Assembly (NCBI GenBank): GCA_030280995.1
Contig: JASXTE010000017.1
Location: 12,447,998-12,511,997, forward strand
Reading direction: 5' to 3'
From: Hemileia vastatrix
Lineage: Eukaryota; Basidiomycota; Pucciniomycetes; Pucciniales; Zaghouaniaceae
DNA: 64,000 nt
Both the position numbers and the translations under genes were made by a program. The notes beneath the pieces were generated by a model. The model ran no database searches. It saw only the letters and a list, made by a program, of their open reading frames with translations, and was not told where the DNA came from. Positions 35,075 to 47,929 of the stretch are shown here, piece after piece (within the stretch, counting starts at the first letter, position 1; each line of letters opens with the position of its first letter).

Positions 35075-36323
35075 TTTCAGCCAGTCGTCTAGAAGAAGGA
35101 AAGAAAAGGGGGAAGAAAAAGAGGAGGAAAGGAAAATGGGAAAGAAAGGTTTATAGGAGGTAAAAGTAATAGAGTAATAAAATAATTTATTTAAAAAGAG
35201 GCAACGACGATTTACTTGAGGAATGACACAAAAATTGAGGTTTTATTAAATGATAATATTATTAAAGTAAGTGTTCTGCGCGGAAAACACTATAATTACT
35301 ATCAGACTTAAAGCAACCTGTAAATAGTTATATAGAATTTAAATTAGAAATTTAATGCTAATAAAAATAATAATAAAACGTATTATATTGACAGTCTGTT
35401 CAGATTTGGTTTGTATAGGAAGTGATGAGGCTACAGGGGATTATCCAAGGCCTTTTTATAGGCAATGGGTCCTCTGAAGCGCCACTACATTTGTAAATAC
35501 AAGAGTCATAATAAGATGAAACAAGAAAATAAAAGAATAAGTGAAACATAACAATTTAGAGAAAAATATAAAACAAATAATTAAAACCCCAAATAAGAAC
35601 CAAATTTCCCCACAACTAATTCCCAAATCAGTAAGTAAAAATAGTGAGTAACTAAACAAGCCTGAGACATAGGAACTATGAGAAAAAATAGTTCAAAACA
35701 GATGGTACAGTATGCTTTAAGGGTTTTTAAGTGAAACAAGAAAAAATATTTTGACACAACAAAATATGTAATCAATTTTAATTTAAAATAAAGAAATTAA
35801 TTAATTGTTCCAACTATGTAATTAAATAATTAATTTGAATGAAACAAGTAATTAATTTATTACTAAATTAAGTTGAGAATTTTAATACTATTTTATAAAA
35901 TAAGTATTATAATTTATTTAATTTTTTACTGACACAATTAAGGGTCCAAAAAACAGCGGCAATAATTATGGATAATAGTGTATGAAAAAGTATATTTTAA
36001 TAATTAAATTTAATTAATTAAAGTAATTACAATATAAGATAAACACTTGAATATAATTATCTTATAAGTTTTTAATTAATTAATTTATAATTATTAAATA
36101 AACAATGTGCCCTTTGTTATGGAATATAATTAAATGCTTTTAAATTATCTTATAATAAAATTAAAATAATATTTACTTTATTTATATAAATAAAATATTA
36201 ATATAAATTTATTAGGTAATATAATATTAATGTTAAATGCATACTCTGCAATTATTATGTCTTTATTTAATTCCAATAAATTGTATGTTTATTTACTGGG
36301 CTCCTGAAACAGCCTGGCTGACA
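35075..36323 (-). repeat. Solo LTR in E1, family TGTCAGCC
   Basis: 1249 bp with a perfect duplication AAATG (35070-35074 and 36324-36328). E2 has the uninterrupted sequence (about 53440-53470). On the minus strand it starts TGTCAGCCAGGCTG, has a TATAAAAAGGCC-like box near 35452 and ends GGCTGAAA. Same family as 7554-8350 and 14486-15285 but about 450 bp longer. Confidence 0.85.
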
Positions 36324-39300
36324 AAATGTGCACCACCAGGGCTAAACTTGGACTATATTTTCTTTTTTGTTAAACCAAAGAAAGTGTCCTGATGAGGTTT
36401 GAAAAATCATCAGGAGGAAATTTTAGAAATATCAAACTACTTATTGTGCAATGATTGAGAAAAATTTCATTTTCATTTCCATAGAGTAAATTTGTCCCAT
36501 CTGACTGCATGCAACCAAAAGTGTCCAGCACAAGTTTTTCCAAACTTATGCTGGACACTTTTATGATGGTGAGTAACTAGGGTGCAGGTGTTCTTCAGTT
36601 CATCAGGTATTCCTTATAAAAAATCCACTTGTATATGGTCTTTCTGTGTCATTCATATTTATCATTTTATTCATTTTTTTTCACCATTATACTATTAATG
36701 TTATTAGTATTGAAAAAACTTGTAAGCCAAATGCATACTGTGAGATGCTACATCTTCAATAATCTTATTAAATAAAAGTAAAAAAAAATATGAAAAGTAT
36801 TAGTTTTACAATAAAAAAAATTGATATTTGAAAGCAAAAACAGGAATAAAAAAGTAAAATAAAAGTGATTAAATATGAAATTAAACATTCAAATAAAATT
36901 TCTGCCATCAAAGATAATTTGAGTTTTCAGACCAAATTCGCACCACCAGTTCTAGATTTGGAATATATTTTCATTTTTTTAAAATTAATAAAAGTGTCCA
37001 CCTGAGGTTTTCTAAAAAATCAGGAGGATAGTATAGCAGTATAAAACTACTTGTGCAATGATTGAGCAAAAATTCATTTTAACTTCCATTGAGTAAATTT
37101 ATCCCATCTGACTGCATGCAACCAAAAGTGTCCAGCACAAGCTCAGCTGAACTTGTGCTGGACACTCTTATGATGGAGAGTAGCTAGGGTGCAAGTCTTC
37201 TTCAGTTAATCTTGTATTCCTTTTAAAAATGTCTATGGGTATTTGATCTTTCTGTGTCATCCATATTTATTATTTGATTAATTTTTAGTCACCATTATAT
37301 TATTAATGTTTTTAGTGTAGTAAAAACATGTGTACTGAATGTACACTGGGTGATTTTACAACTTTAATAATATTAAATAATAAATGTAAAAAAATGTGAA
37401 AATTATCAGTTTTACCAAAATAAAATTGATATTTAAAAGCTAAAGGGTAAATAAAAGGGTAAAATTAAAATTGAAGAGATCAAACATGAAATAAAGATAT
37501 TTAGTATAATTTCTGCTATCATGAGCCAGTAGAGGCTTCAGAAAAAATGGGCACCATCATAGATTAACATGGATTAAATTTAATTTTTAACAAAGTAAAA
37601 AATTGTCTACCTTAGGTTTGGACAAACTTCAGGGGGACAATTTGTCCATATAAAACTACTTTCAGTACAATGATGGAGTGATCATTCAGTCTCATTTCCA
37701 TAAAAAGAATTGATTGCATCTGACAGCATGCAACCAAAAGTGTCCAGCACAAGTTTGGTTAAACTTGTGCTTGACACTTTTATCATGGAGAGTAGCCAGG
37801 GTGCAAGTCATTTTAAACATCTGGAATTTCTTATAAACATGTCCACTGTTATTCAATCTTTGTGCCTCACTAATATTTATAAATTAATTAATTTTTTGTC
37901 ACCATTATATTATTAATATTATCAGTATAGCAAGAACTTGTATGCCAAATGAATACTGGGTGATGTTACACCTTTTATAATATTATTAAATAAAGGTAAA
38001 AAAATATGTAAATTATTTATTTTACAAAAAATAAACTTCTATCCAAAAGCAATATGAGGGGAATAAAGTAAAATAAAAGAAATCAAAGATGAAAATTAAA
38101 ATCCAAGTTGAATTCCTGCCATAAACAAAAAAAAGAGATGTTGAATCAAATTAGCACAATCAGGGCTAAACTTGCACTAAATTCTCTTTTTTGTAAAAAT
38201 AAAAAAAAATCCACTTGAGCTTTACCAAAACTTCAGGATGAAAATTTTGCCGTATCAAACTACTTCTAGTGTAATTATTTATCAAAAATTTATCTTCATT
38301 CCCATAGAGAGAATTGCTCCCATCTGACTGCACCTGACCAAAAGTGTCCAGCACAAGTTTAGCCAAACTTGTGCTGGACACTTTTAAGATGGAGAGTAGC
38401 TAGGGTAGAATTTTTCTTCAGTTCATCTAGTATTTCTTACAAACATGTCTACTGGTATTTTATCTTTGTGCCTCACTCATAAATATCATTTGATTAATTT
38501 ATGATCACCATTATATTATTAATTTTATAAGTATAGAAAAAACTCATGTTGCAAATGCATACCAGGTGATGTTACACCATTTATAATATTATTAAATAAA
38601 TGTATAAAAATATTAAAACAATTTATTTTAAAAATTAATAATTGATATCCAAAAGCAATATGAGGAATAATAAATTAAGTTAAAGGGATCAAATATGAAA
38701 AAATAAATCCAAGTAATATTCCTACTATCAAAGGCCAGTAGATGTGTTGAAGCAAATGAGAGCCATCAGGGATAAACTGTACTAAATTTACTTTTTTTTA
38801 AAGATAAAAAATTGTGCACCTGTGGTTTGGATGAACTCTAGGTGGAAAATTTGGCTATATAAAACTACTTCTATTGAATTTTTTTATCAAATAATTTTTT
38901 TCATTGCCATAGAGAGAATTGATCTCATATGACTGCACCTGACCAAAAGTGTCCAGCACAAGTTTGGCCGAACTTGTGCTGGACACTTTTTTGATGGTGA
39001 GTATCTAGAGTGCAGGTCTTCTTCAGTGCAACTGGTATTTTTTTAAAACATATCCACTGGTATTTGATCTTTCTGTTTTATTAATATTTTATCATTTGAT
39101 CAATTTTTTGTTGCCAGTATATTATTATTTTTATTAGTATAGCAAAAAAACATGTGCCAAATGCTTACAGGGTGATGTTAAACCTTTAATAATTTTTTTA
39201 AATACAGGTAAGAAATTATGAAAATTATTTGTTTTGCATAAAATTAATATTGAATAAAAGGGATTTTATATAAAATTAAAAGTTCAAGCTAAATGCCTAC

Positions 39301-41411
39301 TTTCAAGGCTCAGAAGAGGTGTTGGATAAAATGGGCACCATCAGGAATAAAATTGTACTTAATTTGATTTTTTGAAAAACTAAATGAAGCTTTCAACTGA
39401 TTTTTTTCCAATATTTAGTTGGACACTTTATCTATATCAAATTACTTCTAGTACCATGATTGACCAAATTAAATCCTCATTTCCATATGCAGAATTGATC
39501 CCATATGGCTGGACCAGGCCAAAGGTGTCAACCACAAGTTTGAGAATTCTTCTGGTGGACACTTTTATGATGGAGAGTAGTAGGGTGCAAGTCTTCTTTA
39601 GTTAATCTAGTATTCCTCATAAACATTTCCAACTTATTTTTGGCCAAAAATCAGGTGGAAAGTTTGTCCATATCAAATTACTTCTAATGTCATGGTTGAC
39701 TAAAAATTGATTCTCATTGCCATATATAGAGTTGATCCCATATGACTGGATCTGGAAAAAGTCTCACCAAAATTTTCGATAAACTTAAGTTTGAAAATTT
39801 TATGATGGAAAGTAATTGAAAGTCTTCTTCACTTCATCAAGTAATCCTCATAAAAATTTCCACCTGTATTTTAGCCAAACTTCAGGTGGACACTTTGGCC
39901 ATATTAAATTAATTCTAGTTCCATGTTGATAAAAAACTCATACTTATTTCCATATATAGATATGAAACCCATCAGACTGTGTCTTTCTAAAAGTGTCTAC
40001 CTGAATTATGGCTAAACCTCAGTTGTACACTTTTATGATGCAGAGTAGCTAGGGCAAAAGTATTCTCCAGTTGATTTGTTATTCACAATAAATTTACCCT
40101 CCTGAAGTTTAGCCTAAATTCAGGTGGATAATTTTGGAAAGCACCGGTTAGTCACTATCCATCAAAAAAGTGTTCACCAAAATTTTGGCTAAACTTGTGG
40201 TGAACCCCTTTGATCAGCCACAGTCAGATGAGATCAACTCTTTAGATGGAAATGAGGATGATATTTTGGTCAATCATGGAAATATAAGTAGTTTGATGTG
40301 GCCAAATTATCGCCCTGAAGGTCAGACAAACCTCACAAGGACACTTTTTAACAGGGAGTAACTGAGAAAAATCCATTTATCAGAAGGAGAATCTTTTATT
40401 GGATAGATGCCAAGGTTTCATATTTGTTTATTATGGTCAGTGTTAGTTTTGAAAGTGTCTGTCCAAGCAATTTCATTGCCCATCATACCAAATTTTGTTT
40501 TAAATGTTTCAAACTGTGTGATACAGTATTAAGGTGTCACACAGAATAATTAAGTTCTATTAAGTGCCCTCCTATGATGACTAAATTTATAATTTAATAT
40601 CTTACATAATAATTATTTTTTATATAAATTCATCAATATTTTATTTTATTATCAAATTTAGTAGAGCAAGTATCCTGAAGTATTATATATGCATAAGCTT
40701 AGGTTAGATCAATTTGTGCTCAATTTTTGCTCAACAGAGGACCAAAATCAAGTTCTGGAGGATCAACTTGTGCATAATTTGGAATCAGTTGATATTCTGT
40801 CTATAATCAATTTGAGAATAAATTTACTTCCAATACAATTTTGTATATTGTTATAAAGTGAGAATAACCCTAGAATAATAAGAGACACTCTGGAGTTCAA
40901 TGAGAGGGGATTGCTAGCAGTTCACCCCCAGATTTTCCGTGGTGTTTGCAGTTTTGAAAGTATTTTGGCTTGTCTCATTAGATGAAATTTGATTCAAAAG
41001 AAAGGTGAGCTGATTAGGTAAAGTTTCTATGTGTATTTTGATAGTTATTTAATTGCTTCTCTTGCTGTCAGTGGTTTTATTTGGATGAAAATTGGGGGTA
41101 TCAAGAGAATGGTGGCTTTAAGAAAGAAAATAGAGCTAGTTGTATGAATAAACAGTGACAAGAACTTATTTCTTGGTAATTTAAAGTACCTGGATATATA
41201 TTCTTGTGATTTTTTTACATTATACCACAACCTTCCCCCACTTTCTAGTGGTTCTACTTTCTCATTATTACCACTATTGTCTCAAGAAATTGTATATCCT
41301 TTCTCACAATTCATTATAACAATCAAGTAAGTATTTTTATTAATCTATCATTTTTTAAGAGAAATTAATTTCTATCTTTGCTGTTTTTTTCCCTTGTTTT
41401 TCCACTAGTAT

Positions 41412-41697
41412 GGGGACATATGGTTCTGGAACCTAGAAAAATTCCTGCATAAAAGGTGCTCAGATTGTCATAATGTGTCTTTCTGGATTACAACTTGCCC
41501 AAATTTATTGTGCTCTTGAGCTTCCTGACTCAACTTCTAATTCAATTCTTGAAAGGTAGGATGAGAGGGGAACAGTGAGAAATGCACCCTAACCTGATTG
41601 TACCCATAAAAAAACTAGCTGTGACCTCCAAGAGCTTAATTAAAGCTTCTGAAAGAAGCATAAGTCTTACCTCACAGATATTTCAGACTTTATGATC
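41412..41697 (+). pseudogene. Tc1 transposase N-terminal (paired HTH) remnant, Tc-4
   Basis: The frame reads QIVIMCLSGLQLAQIYCALEL, then STSNSILER and DERGTVRNAP, the helix-turn-helix DNA-binding region of Tc1 transposases, with several stops. It runs into the Ty3 insertion. Just beyond that element, 47942-47970 reads GGRPTFW then stop, the normal C-terminal signature. The DDE core is therefore missing, and this copy was already deleted before the Ty3 insertion. Confidence 0.65.
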
Positions 41698-41702
41698 CAA
41701 TT

Positions 41703-43080
41703 TTTCAGCCTAGGTATCCCCAAGACTGAGTAATTATTATGTTTAATATAAGATAACCTTAATTATCTTAAGATTATAACTTAAAAATAAAGTTAAAATA
41801 CTTATATATATGGTTATAATACATATATATATAATTATTACACTATTATATGACTTATAATAGTTTAAATTGCTTATCCATAGCCTAATAATACTTATTA
41901 AGGTGTTAATGCAGTCATAATTTACTTATCTTAAGTGATATTAAGTAATTATAGACATACATAAGCTTATATGTACACATAAACCTCATGTTCAGTGAAA
42001 TATGTAGTTATATCATGTATATTGAGGTCTATAAGTGGGTTTTAACCTCTTAATAGCCTATAACCTTTATTTTTCTGCTTTTTTTAGGTCATGTGGATAT
42101 ATTGAGTGGATTCACAATGCCTAAACAAGCATATACACCTTTTTCAGGCGCATATATCCAGTTTGGACAACTTAATCTGCTTCCTTTGATAGATTTTCAT
42201 GGATTTATGGGTTGGGTATCATTACTGGGTTAATATGGATGCTTGGGGATGCTATTGGGGGCTTGGAAAGTTAATTTGGTTCCTTTATATGCTTTGGTTT
42301 TAATTAGGTGGTATCAAAGTTAGAAATTTGTAATTATTTAAAAGGCATTTAACAACACAAAAAGAAAGCCACAAAATTGACATTAACTCTCAATAAAAAG
42401 GTGTTTTTGGGGCACAATATGTCATATTTTAAAAAATAGTCACCGTTGATTTGGTGGAAAAGAGAGTTATTTAGAAATGGAAGATTTCTAACTTATATAC
42501 CCCTATTATATACTCTTTGGATGAGGTATTTTACCTGTTTCTTTATGGTATCTGCTTTTATCTGTTTATTCCATTTATGGTATGGGCTTGTGGTATCATT
42601 AATTGTGATGGAGGGTCTTTACTGGAGGTCTGGGTGTTGAAAATTCTTGAAGTGGAAGACATGGGGAGGTGATGGGCCCTCACAGTGCTGCAATTTCCGG
42701 GGATAGCAGTGACATCATCTGGATTGAAGGTCTGTGCACTCCAGTGGATTTTGGTATAAATAAGGGAGGATTTGACGGGTTATTAGACATCACTTACCTA
42801 CTACACCACAAATAAATCTATAAAACAATTATTATCATATATAAATATATTATAAAGCATTTATAAATTGATATTATCTTTATATAAGCTATAACTATAT
42901 TTTATTTATCTATTTTACACCACTAGCATGCATAAAAATCTAAGTATTGTGAGTTTATATTGAGAATAACTATTTTATTAGTCTTCCCCTGAGGTTTAAT
43001 CACTAAATAATTTATCAATAAGTAGTAGGACCATTAATATTTACTATTAGATCATACTTCGATACTAGAACACACTGACA
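41703..43080 (+). repeat. 5' LTR of Ty3 element II (with MITE insertion)
   Basis: Begins TTTCAGCC (the 3' LTR has TGTCAGCC) and ends CACTGACA. TATAAATA at 42755-42762 is the likely promoter. Long near-identical stretches with 46753-47929, e.g. AGGTATCCCCA and the ATACATATATATATAATTATT tract. The extra length comes mainly from 42307-42503. Confidence 0.93.
42307..42503. mobile_element. MITE (about 197 bp) inside the 5' LTR
   Basis: Absent from the 3' LTR. Inverted ends: left GGTGGTATCAAAGTTAGAAA, right inverted GGGGTATATAAGTTAGAAAT. Flanks are AATTA and TATTA, and the empty 3' LTR has CATTA. Ends resemble the GGGGGTATCA element at 32127. Confidence 0.78.
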
Positions 43081-43589
43081 ATTGGGGGTCTTTCCTTAAT
43101 TAGTACTTATTATTTAGTATAAGCCTTTGGATGTGATTTTTACTCTAGTATATCTCAAATAAACCAAATATTTGGGTCTGCAGAATATTAGTGGGTCATC
43201 ATAGCTCAGTGATTTCAGAAAAGAACCCTTATAATAATTGTACTAATTTTTATAATAAAAATTAGGTATTCAAAGTAGTAACTGTAACCAATATAAACCC
43301 AATTTCACTTGGTATTTAAACACCAATATAACACCCAATTAAGTTAGTATTTGGTTAAAGGTTGGTAAGCTAGTTATTCAACCTTATAAAGATCTAGTTA
43401 AGCTTATTATTTTATTTTTAACAGATTTTTTCAAATTTTTCTTATATTTTATTTAAATAAATAAAGATATAAATTCAGGGTAAGCTCCAGTGATTTTATT
43501 AGTAATTATATTGCTAATAATTTTTGTCTACTCACTACCATATAGGTTTTCTCTTTTGTATACTTGAAGAATTTTTATTTAAAGACACA

Positions 43590-45824
43590 ATGAGTGCTCC
43601 ACAAGACAATTTGAGTGATAAACCTACTTTTAATACCAGGTCTAAAGCTAAAAACACTGTTCCAGGACATCACTATGGAGGGCCAATCCTACCCACAGCC
43701 AGAAGCTATGAGCATAGAGGAAAAGGAGGCCCTATTAAAAAAGATAACAATAAATAAGACTTCACCTCCTCTTAATGAACAACTTTCCCATCTGGCCAAA
43801 CAGATTCTGAGACTAGAGGAGTCAAGATCTACCATTCTAAAGTAGGTAGAGCAGCTGAAAAACAACTGCAAGGTGGGATTTCAACAAATGAATCAAAATT
43901 TGGCGGATTTAAAGGGAGGGCAGCCAAATCAACAACCCCCTATCCAAGGAGGATCAAATCAGTCCCATGAAAAGATCTTGGTAGAGAAATAGAAGTGGGA
44001 TTGGTTTCATCAGCAGTGGTCCAGCAACAATTGCAACAGGGATCCACCCCCTCACCAGACTACCTCAGCTCACCTCTACAGAGGAAAGAAAAAGCCCCAA
44101 AAGTCAGTGCTTGCTCCTATACCGTGGTAAGTAGATTACCCTCTCAGATTGAACAAAATACTAAAGATTAAAATTTAGGTAATGTTATTGATGTGAAATC
44201 TGTCCAGAAAACTGAAGAGGACTTAAGACAATTAGGTTTTGATGTAGATACACCTGATTTATCTTTTGTTAATAAAAATAGTACTATTTGCAATAATAAT
44301 ACAGTTAAACCTCAGTTGACAACACTTATTAGTGAGATAAGAAATTCAAAAAATATTGAAGAATGTGAGAAGGAATACATGGAGTATTTTAATAATAACC
44401 CAACTGTCCATAAAATTGTTTCAGCATTATGGAATAGAATGACTGAGTGTGAGGAACTGAAAATTAAGTTCACAAGTGAAACAATTTCATCCTTGACATT
44501 GAATATTTCTCAACTGGCAACAAGAAATAAAGAATTAGAGAATTAACACTTGGCTCTAACTCTTAAATATGATTCTTTGAGTAATAAATATAGTGACATT
44601 TCAAAAAAATTCAGTGAGTTAGAAGAATTGAATGAAGCGCATTTATTAAAATATGAATCAAGAACAAATTTATCTTTTGCACAAACATATGAGAGTGTCT
44701 CTGATCTGTTACAAAGATTAACTAAATTTGAGATTGAAGCTGCTAATCTACTAATGAATCAGGATAATCATAAGTATACACAGTATAATAATAATTCTTT
44801 CATTTGGAAAAATGAATATCAATCATTTCCAATTCCACCACAAGTAAAACCTTCTAGTGGAAGTGTAAAGTCTGAGAAGAAAAATGTAAGTCACAAATCC
44901 GTGCAAGAGGAAATACAAGACCATTTATCCAGAGTGAATGAGTTATTGAATTTACCTAAGATTAGTGAGACTAAATTCAATTGAAAGAATTGGCCAAAGA
45001 TTGATCAGTATCCAACTTATTATGGGGAAGCCAGCTCTGATTAGCAGCATTTTGTTCAAAGAATTGACAATTTAAAATTCTCATATAAGTTACCAGATGA
45101 AGAAATAACATCAAAATTGATTTTCTTATTTAAGGATGTTGCTTTATTATGGTTTGATGCTGTATTAAGTGAGGGTAAAGATTACTCTTGGGCTGAATGG
45201 AGAAACCTGATTGAAAAACAATTTGGAGGTTCTAAGTTGAGACTCATTCAGCAAAGATTACATGAGAAAGCTAGGTATTATATGTTGAATGGTGAAAAGC
45301 CTATGGTCTTTCTAATGAATTTAAATAAAATATTGAAAGCCATTGAGCCAAATATGGATTTTAAATTATGCAAATGTAAAATGATATATAAATTACCTAT
45401 ATCAGTCAGAGAAATTTTTGTAGCTAGAACAATAATGTTTAATGAATACTCTTAATTTATTAATATTTTTAATGAAATATTATTGAACCATAAGTATTAA
45501 GCAAGGTACACCACTTATAAACAAAATAATGAACCTGTGAAAAATCATAATTCAAAAACACTGCAGGAAAAACAGAAAAAACCTACTGCACCTGTAGTAC
45601 CTAAAAAGTATGAGACTAATACTTGTTATAAGTGTAATAAGCCTTGGGTTAAAGGTCACAAATGTGAGAAAAATATAAGTATTGTTGAAAATCAGCATGA
45701 ATCTGAAAATGAAACAGAAAAAGTAAAGATTCAAGTGATTATGACAGTAATATCTCATACAGTGATGAAAATGAAGTCTGTATGTTGGAAGATGATTTTT
45801 CCATCTTTGAAAATCCAATATTAA
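43590..45824 (+). pseudogene. gag: Ty3 Gag remnant, element II
   Basis: Begins MSAPQDNLSDKP (43590) with a TRSKAK basic motif, frameshifts to a SIEEKEALLKK helix, then has Gln/Glu-rich coiled segments (44193-44984). A capsid-type block (45117-45455) shows ALLWFDAVL...WRNLIEKQFGG, LHEKARYYMLNGEKP and KMIYKLP. A zinc knuckle with C-X2-C and H-X-C (CYKCNKPWVKGHKC) follows at about 45625-45670. At least five frame breaks. Recognised by the order of its parts. Confidence 0.75.
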
Positions 45825-45885
45825 GTATGGACTCAAATGAATCTTTAATGAATTTTGAGGATGCTGAAATCATTAAGGATATATA

Positions 45886-46647
45886 AAAAGATATCGTGCT
45901 TTTGGTCTTGACTTTAAAGACAATGACAAATTCATGCATGATTGGGTAACCCTTATCCCAGGTTTAGAATTTGCATACAATATTACAGTACATTCTGTCA
46001 CTGGCAAAAAGCCATTTGAGTTATGGTTGGGTTATGTACCTAATACCTCTGCTAAAACTCTTAATAAATTACCTATATTGGATATCTATCCAGGTACTAA
46101 GTCTTTTCTTCAGATGCAAGAATTATGCAGAAAACATGCTCAAGAATGTATGAATAAGGCGTTTGAGATTGAGAAGAAAAGATGGGATAAAGCCCATAAA
46201 GAACAAATGTTCAAAGAGGGTGATGAAGTCCTTATTTATACACTACATTTTAATTTAAATGGTAATTTTAAATTGAAGGATCCATTCATTGGACCATTTG
46301 TAGTTAAAAATATGGTTGGTAACAATGCTGTTGGGGTTATTCTATATGCACCATATGATAAAAAACATCCAGTATTTCCTATTTCTCTTATAAAGCCATA
46401 CCATTCTAATGATACTGCTCTATTTCCAAAAAGATCAGGAAGGCATAAACAGCAACCTGAAGAAATAGTTGAAAATGAAGAAATTGAAAAGACACTTAAA
46501 AAGAGACACCTTACTAAAGAAAAGGGAGTTGAGTATCTATTAAGATTTAAAAATAAATCAAGTGAACATGACCAGTGGATTCCAGAACATGAAATCTCTG
46601 ATCTTAAAAATCTCTTGAAAAAATTTAACCCAAATAATACTTTTTAA
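45886..46647 (+). pseudogene. Ty3 integrase C-terminus and chromodomain, element II
   Basis: An open run of about 250 codons: RYRAFGLDFKDNDKF, HDWVTLIPGLEFAYN (end of the integrase core), KKRWDKAHKEQMFKEGDEV and FKLKDPFIGPFVVKN (C-terminal DNA-binding module), HPVFPISLIKPYH, and a chromodomain KKRHLTKEKGVEYLLRFKN...QWIPEHEI. It starts just after the deletion joint, which lies near 45885. It has stayed open although isolated from the rest of pol. I mark it broken because the catalytic core is missing. Confidence 0.85.
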
Positions 46648-46741
46648 TTCAGTATACTTATCATAGAAAATTTAAAAATATTTTTTCTATTCACTCCTTA
46701 CTTATTAATTAAAATGTCTTAACATTTTTTATTGTTTTTTT

Positions 46742-46752
46742 GGGTGAGGGAG
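46742..46752 (+). promoter_or_regulatory. Polypurine tract, element II
   Basis: GGGTGAGGGAG, purine except one T, directly before the 3' LTR: the standard plus-strand primer position for reverse transcription. Confidence 0.7.
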
Positions 46753-47929
46753 TGTCAGCCCAGGTATCCCCAGAACTGAGTAATTCTTATGTTTAAAATA
46801 AGATAACCTTAATTACATTAAGATTATAACTTAAAAATAAGGTTAAAATACTTATGTATATGGTTATAATACATATATATATAATTATTACACTATTATA
46901 CAACTTATAATAATTTAAATAGCTTATCCATAGCCTAATAATACAAATTAAGGTGCTAATGCAGTCATAATTTACTTATCTTAAGTGATATTAAGTAATT
47001 ATAGACATACATAAGCTTATATGTATACATAAACCTCATATTCAGTGAAATATGTCATGATATTATGTATATTTAGGTCTATAAGTGGGTTGTAACTTCT
47101 TAATAGCCTATAAACTTTATTTTTCTGCTTATTTTAGGTCATATGGACGTATTCAGTGGACTCACAGTGCCTACACAAGCATATACACCTTTTTCAGGTG
47201 CATATGTCCAGTTTGGACAACTTAATCTTCTTCCTTTGATGGATTTTCACAGATTTATGGGTTAGAATTTCATTACTGGGTTAATATGGATGCTTGGGGA
47301 TGTTGTTGGGGGCTTGGAAAGTTAATTTGGTTCCTTTATATGCTTTGGGTTTCATTATATACTCTTTGGATGAGTGATTTTACCTGTTTCTTTATGTTAT
47401 ATGCTTTTATCTATTTATTCCATTTATGGTATGGGTCTGTGGTATCATTAATTGTGATGGAGGGTCCTTACTGGAGGTCTGGGTGTTAAAACTTCTTGAA
47501 GTGAACGCCATGGGGAGGTGATGGGCCCTCACAGTGCTGTAATTTCCAGGTATAGAAGTGACATCATCTGGATTGAAGGTATGTGCACTCCAGTGGATTT
47601 TGGTATAAGTAAGGGAGGATTTGGAAGGTTATTAGACATCACTTGCTTACTACACAACAAATAAATCTATAAAATAATTATTATCATATATAAATATATT
47701 ATAAAACATTTATAAATTGATATTATCTTTATATAAGCTATAACTATATTTTATTTATCTATTTTCCACCACTAGCACACATAAAAATCCAAGTATTGTG
47801 AGTTTGTATTGAGAATAACTTGTTTAGTAGTCTTCCCCTGAGGTTTAATCACTAAATCATTTAACAATAAGTAGTAGGGCCATTAATATTAACTATCAAA
47901 TCATACATAGATACTAGCACACACTGACA
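46753..47929 (+). repeat. 3' LTR of Ty3 element II
   Basis: 1177 bp, TGTCAGCC...CACTGACA, followed by the duplication CAATT. It serves as the MITE-free reference for the 5' LTR. Confidence 0.95.

Larger units (their letters stand above)
21658..38986. repeat. E1 tandem array: 11 palindromes, period about 607 bp
   Basis: Palindromes of 38 bp (14-bp arms GTGTCCAGCACAAG and CTTGTGCTGGACAC or close variants, 10-bp loop) start at 21658, 22263, 31274, 31878, 34048, 34660, 36521, 37127, 37740, 38344 and 38949. After subtracting inserted elements, spacings are 604-613 bp, except one of 562. Each palindrome is flanked by a conserved ATCCCATCTGACTGCA-type stretch on one side and AGAGTAGCTAGGGT on the other. 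More decayed units continue to about 40.3 kb. Noncoding in my reading, although a 60-65-codon frame recurs across units. Confidence 0.9.
19951..40944. mobile_element. E1: CACTA-like element carrying a 607-bp hairpin array
   Basis: Starts CACCACAGGAAATCTGG and ends with the inverted form (CACCACGGAAAATCTGG). The inverted ends extend for about 42 bp and include the palindrome ACTGCTAGCAGT or a variant of it. Flanked by TTT on both sides (19948-19950 and 40945-40947): a 3-bp duplication and CAC termini, as in the CACTA/CMC superfamily. Without three later insertions it is about 9.7 kb. No transposase is seen, so it is non-autonomous. From left to right it holds a TGCATA-rich tract, a short frame shared with E2, eleven units of the 607-bp array, and a right part (about 39.0-40.9 kb) of decayed units. 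Confidence 0.75.
19598..41181 (-). mobile_element. Tc-3: Tc1/mariner-type element split by E1
   Basis: Two pieces, 19598-19950 and 40948-41181, separated by E1. The left end TAGTGCCTTGAAATATCTTC and the inverted right end AATTACCAAGAAATAAGTTC agree at about 20 of 29 positions. TA flanks both sides (19596-19597 and 41182-41183). On the minus strand a reading frame ends HPETGGLTNF then stop at 19753, like the C-terminus of Tc1 transposases. Net length about 590 bp. The call depends on pairing diverged ends across a 21-kb insertion. Confidence 0.65.
41703..47929 (+). mobile_element. Ty3/gypsy element II, internally deleted, with LTRs
   Basis: 6227 bp with a perfect target duplication CAATT (41698-41702 and 47930-47934). 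LTRs of 1378 bp (with a 197-bp MITE inside) and 1177 bp; a polypurine tract precedes the 3' LTR. Between them lie a decayed gag and the C-terminal integrase plus chromodomain. Protease, RT, RNase H and the integrase core are gone. After the 5' LTR, TGGGGGTC two bases in is a possible primer site. Different family from copies A/B; its proteins match rust chromoviruses I know. Confidence 0.93.
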
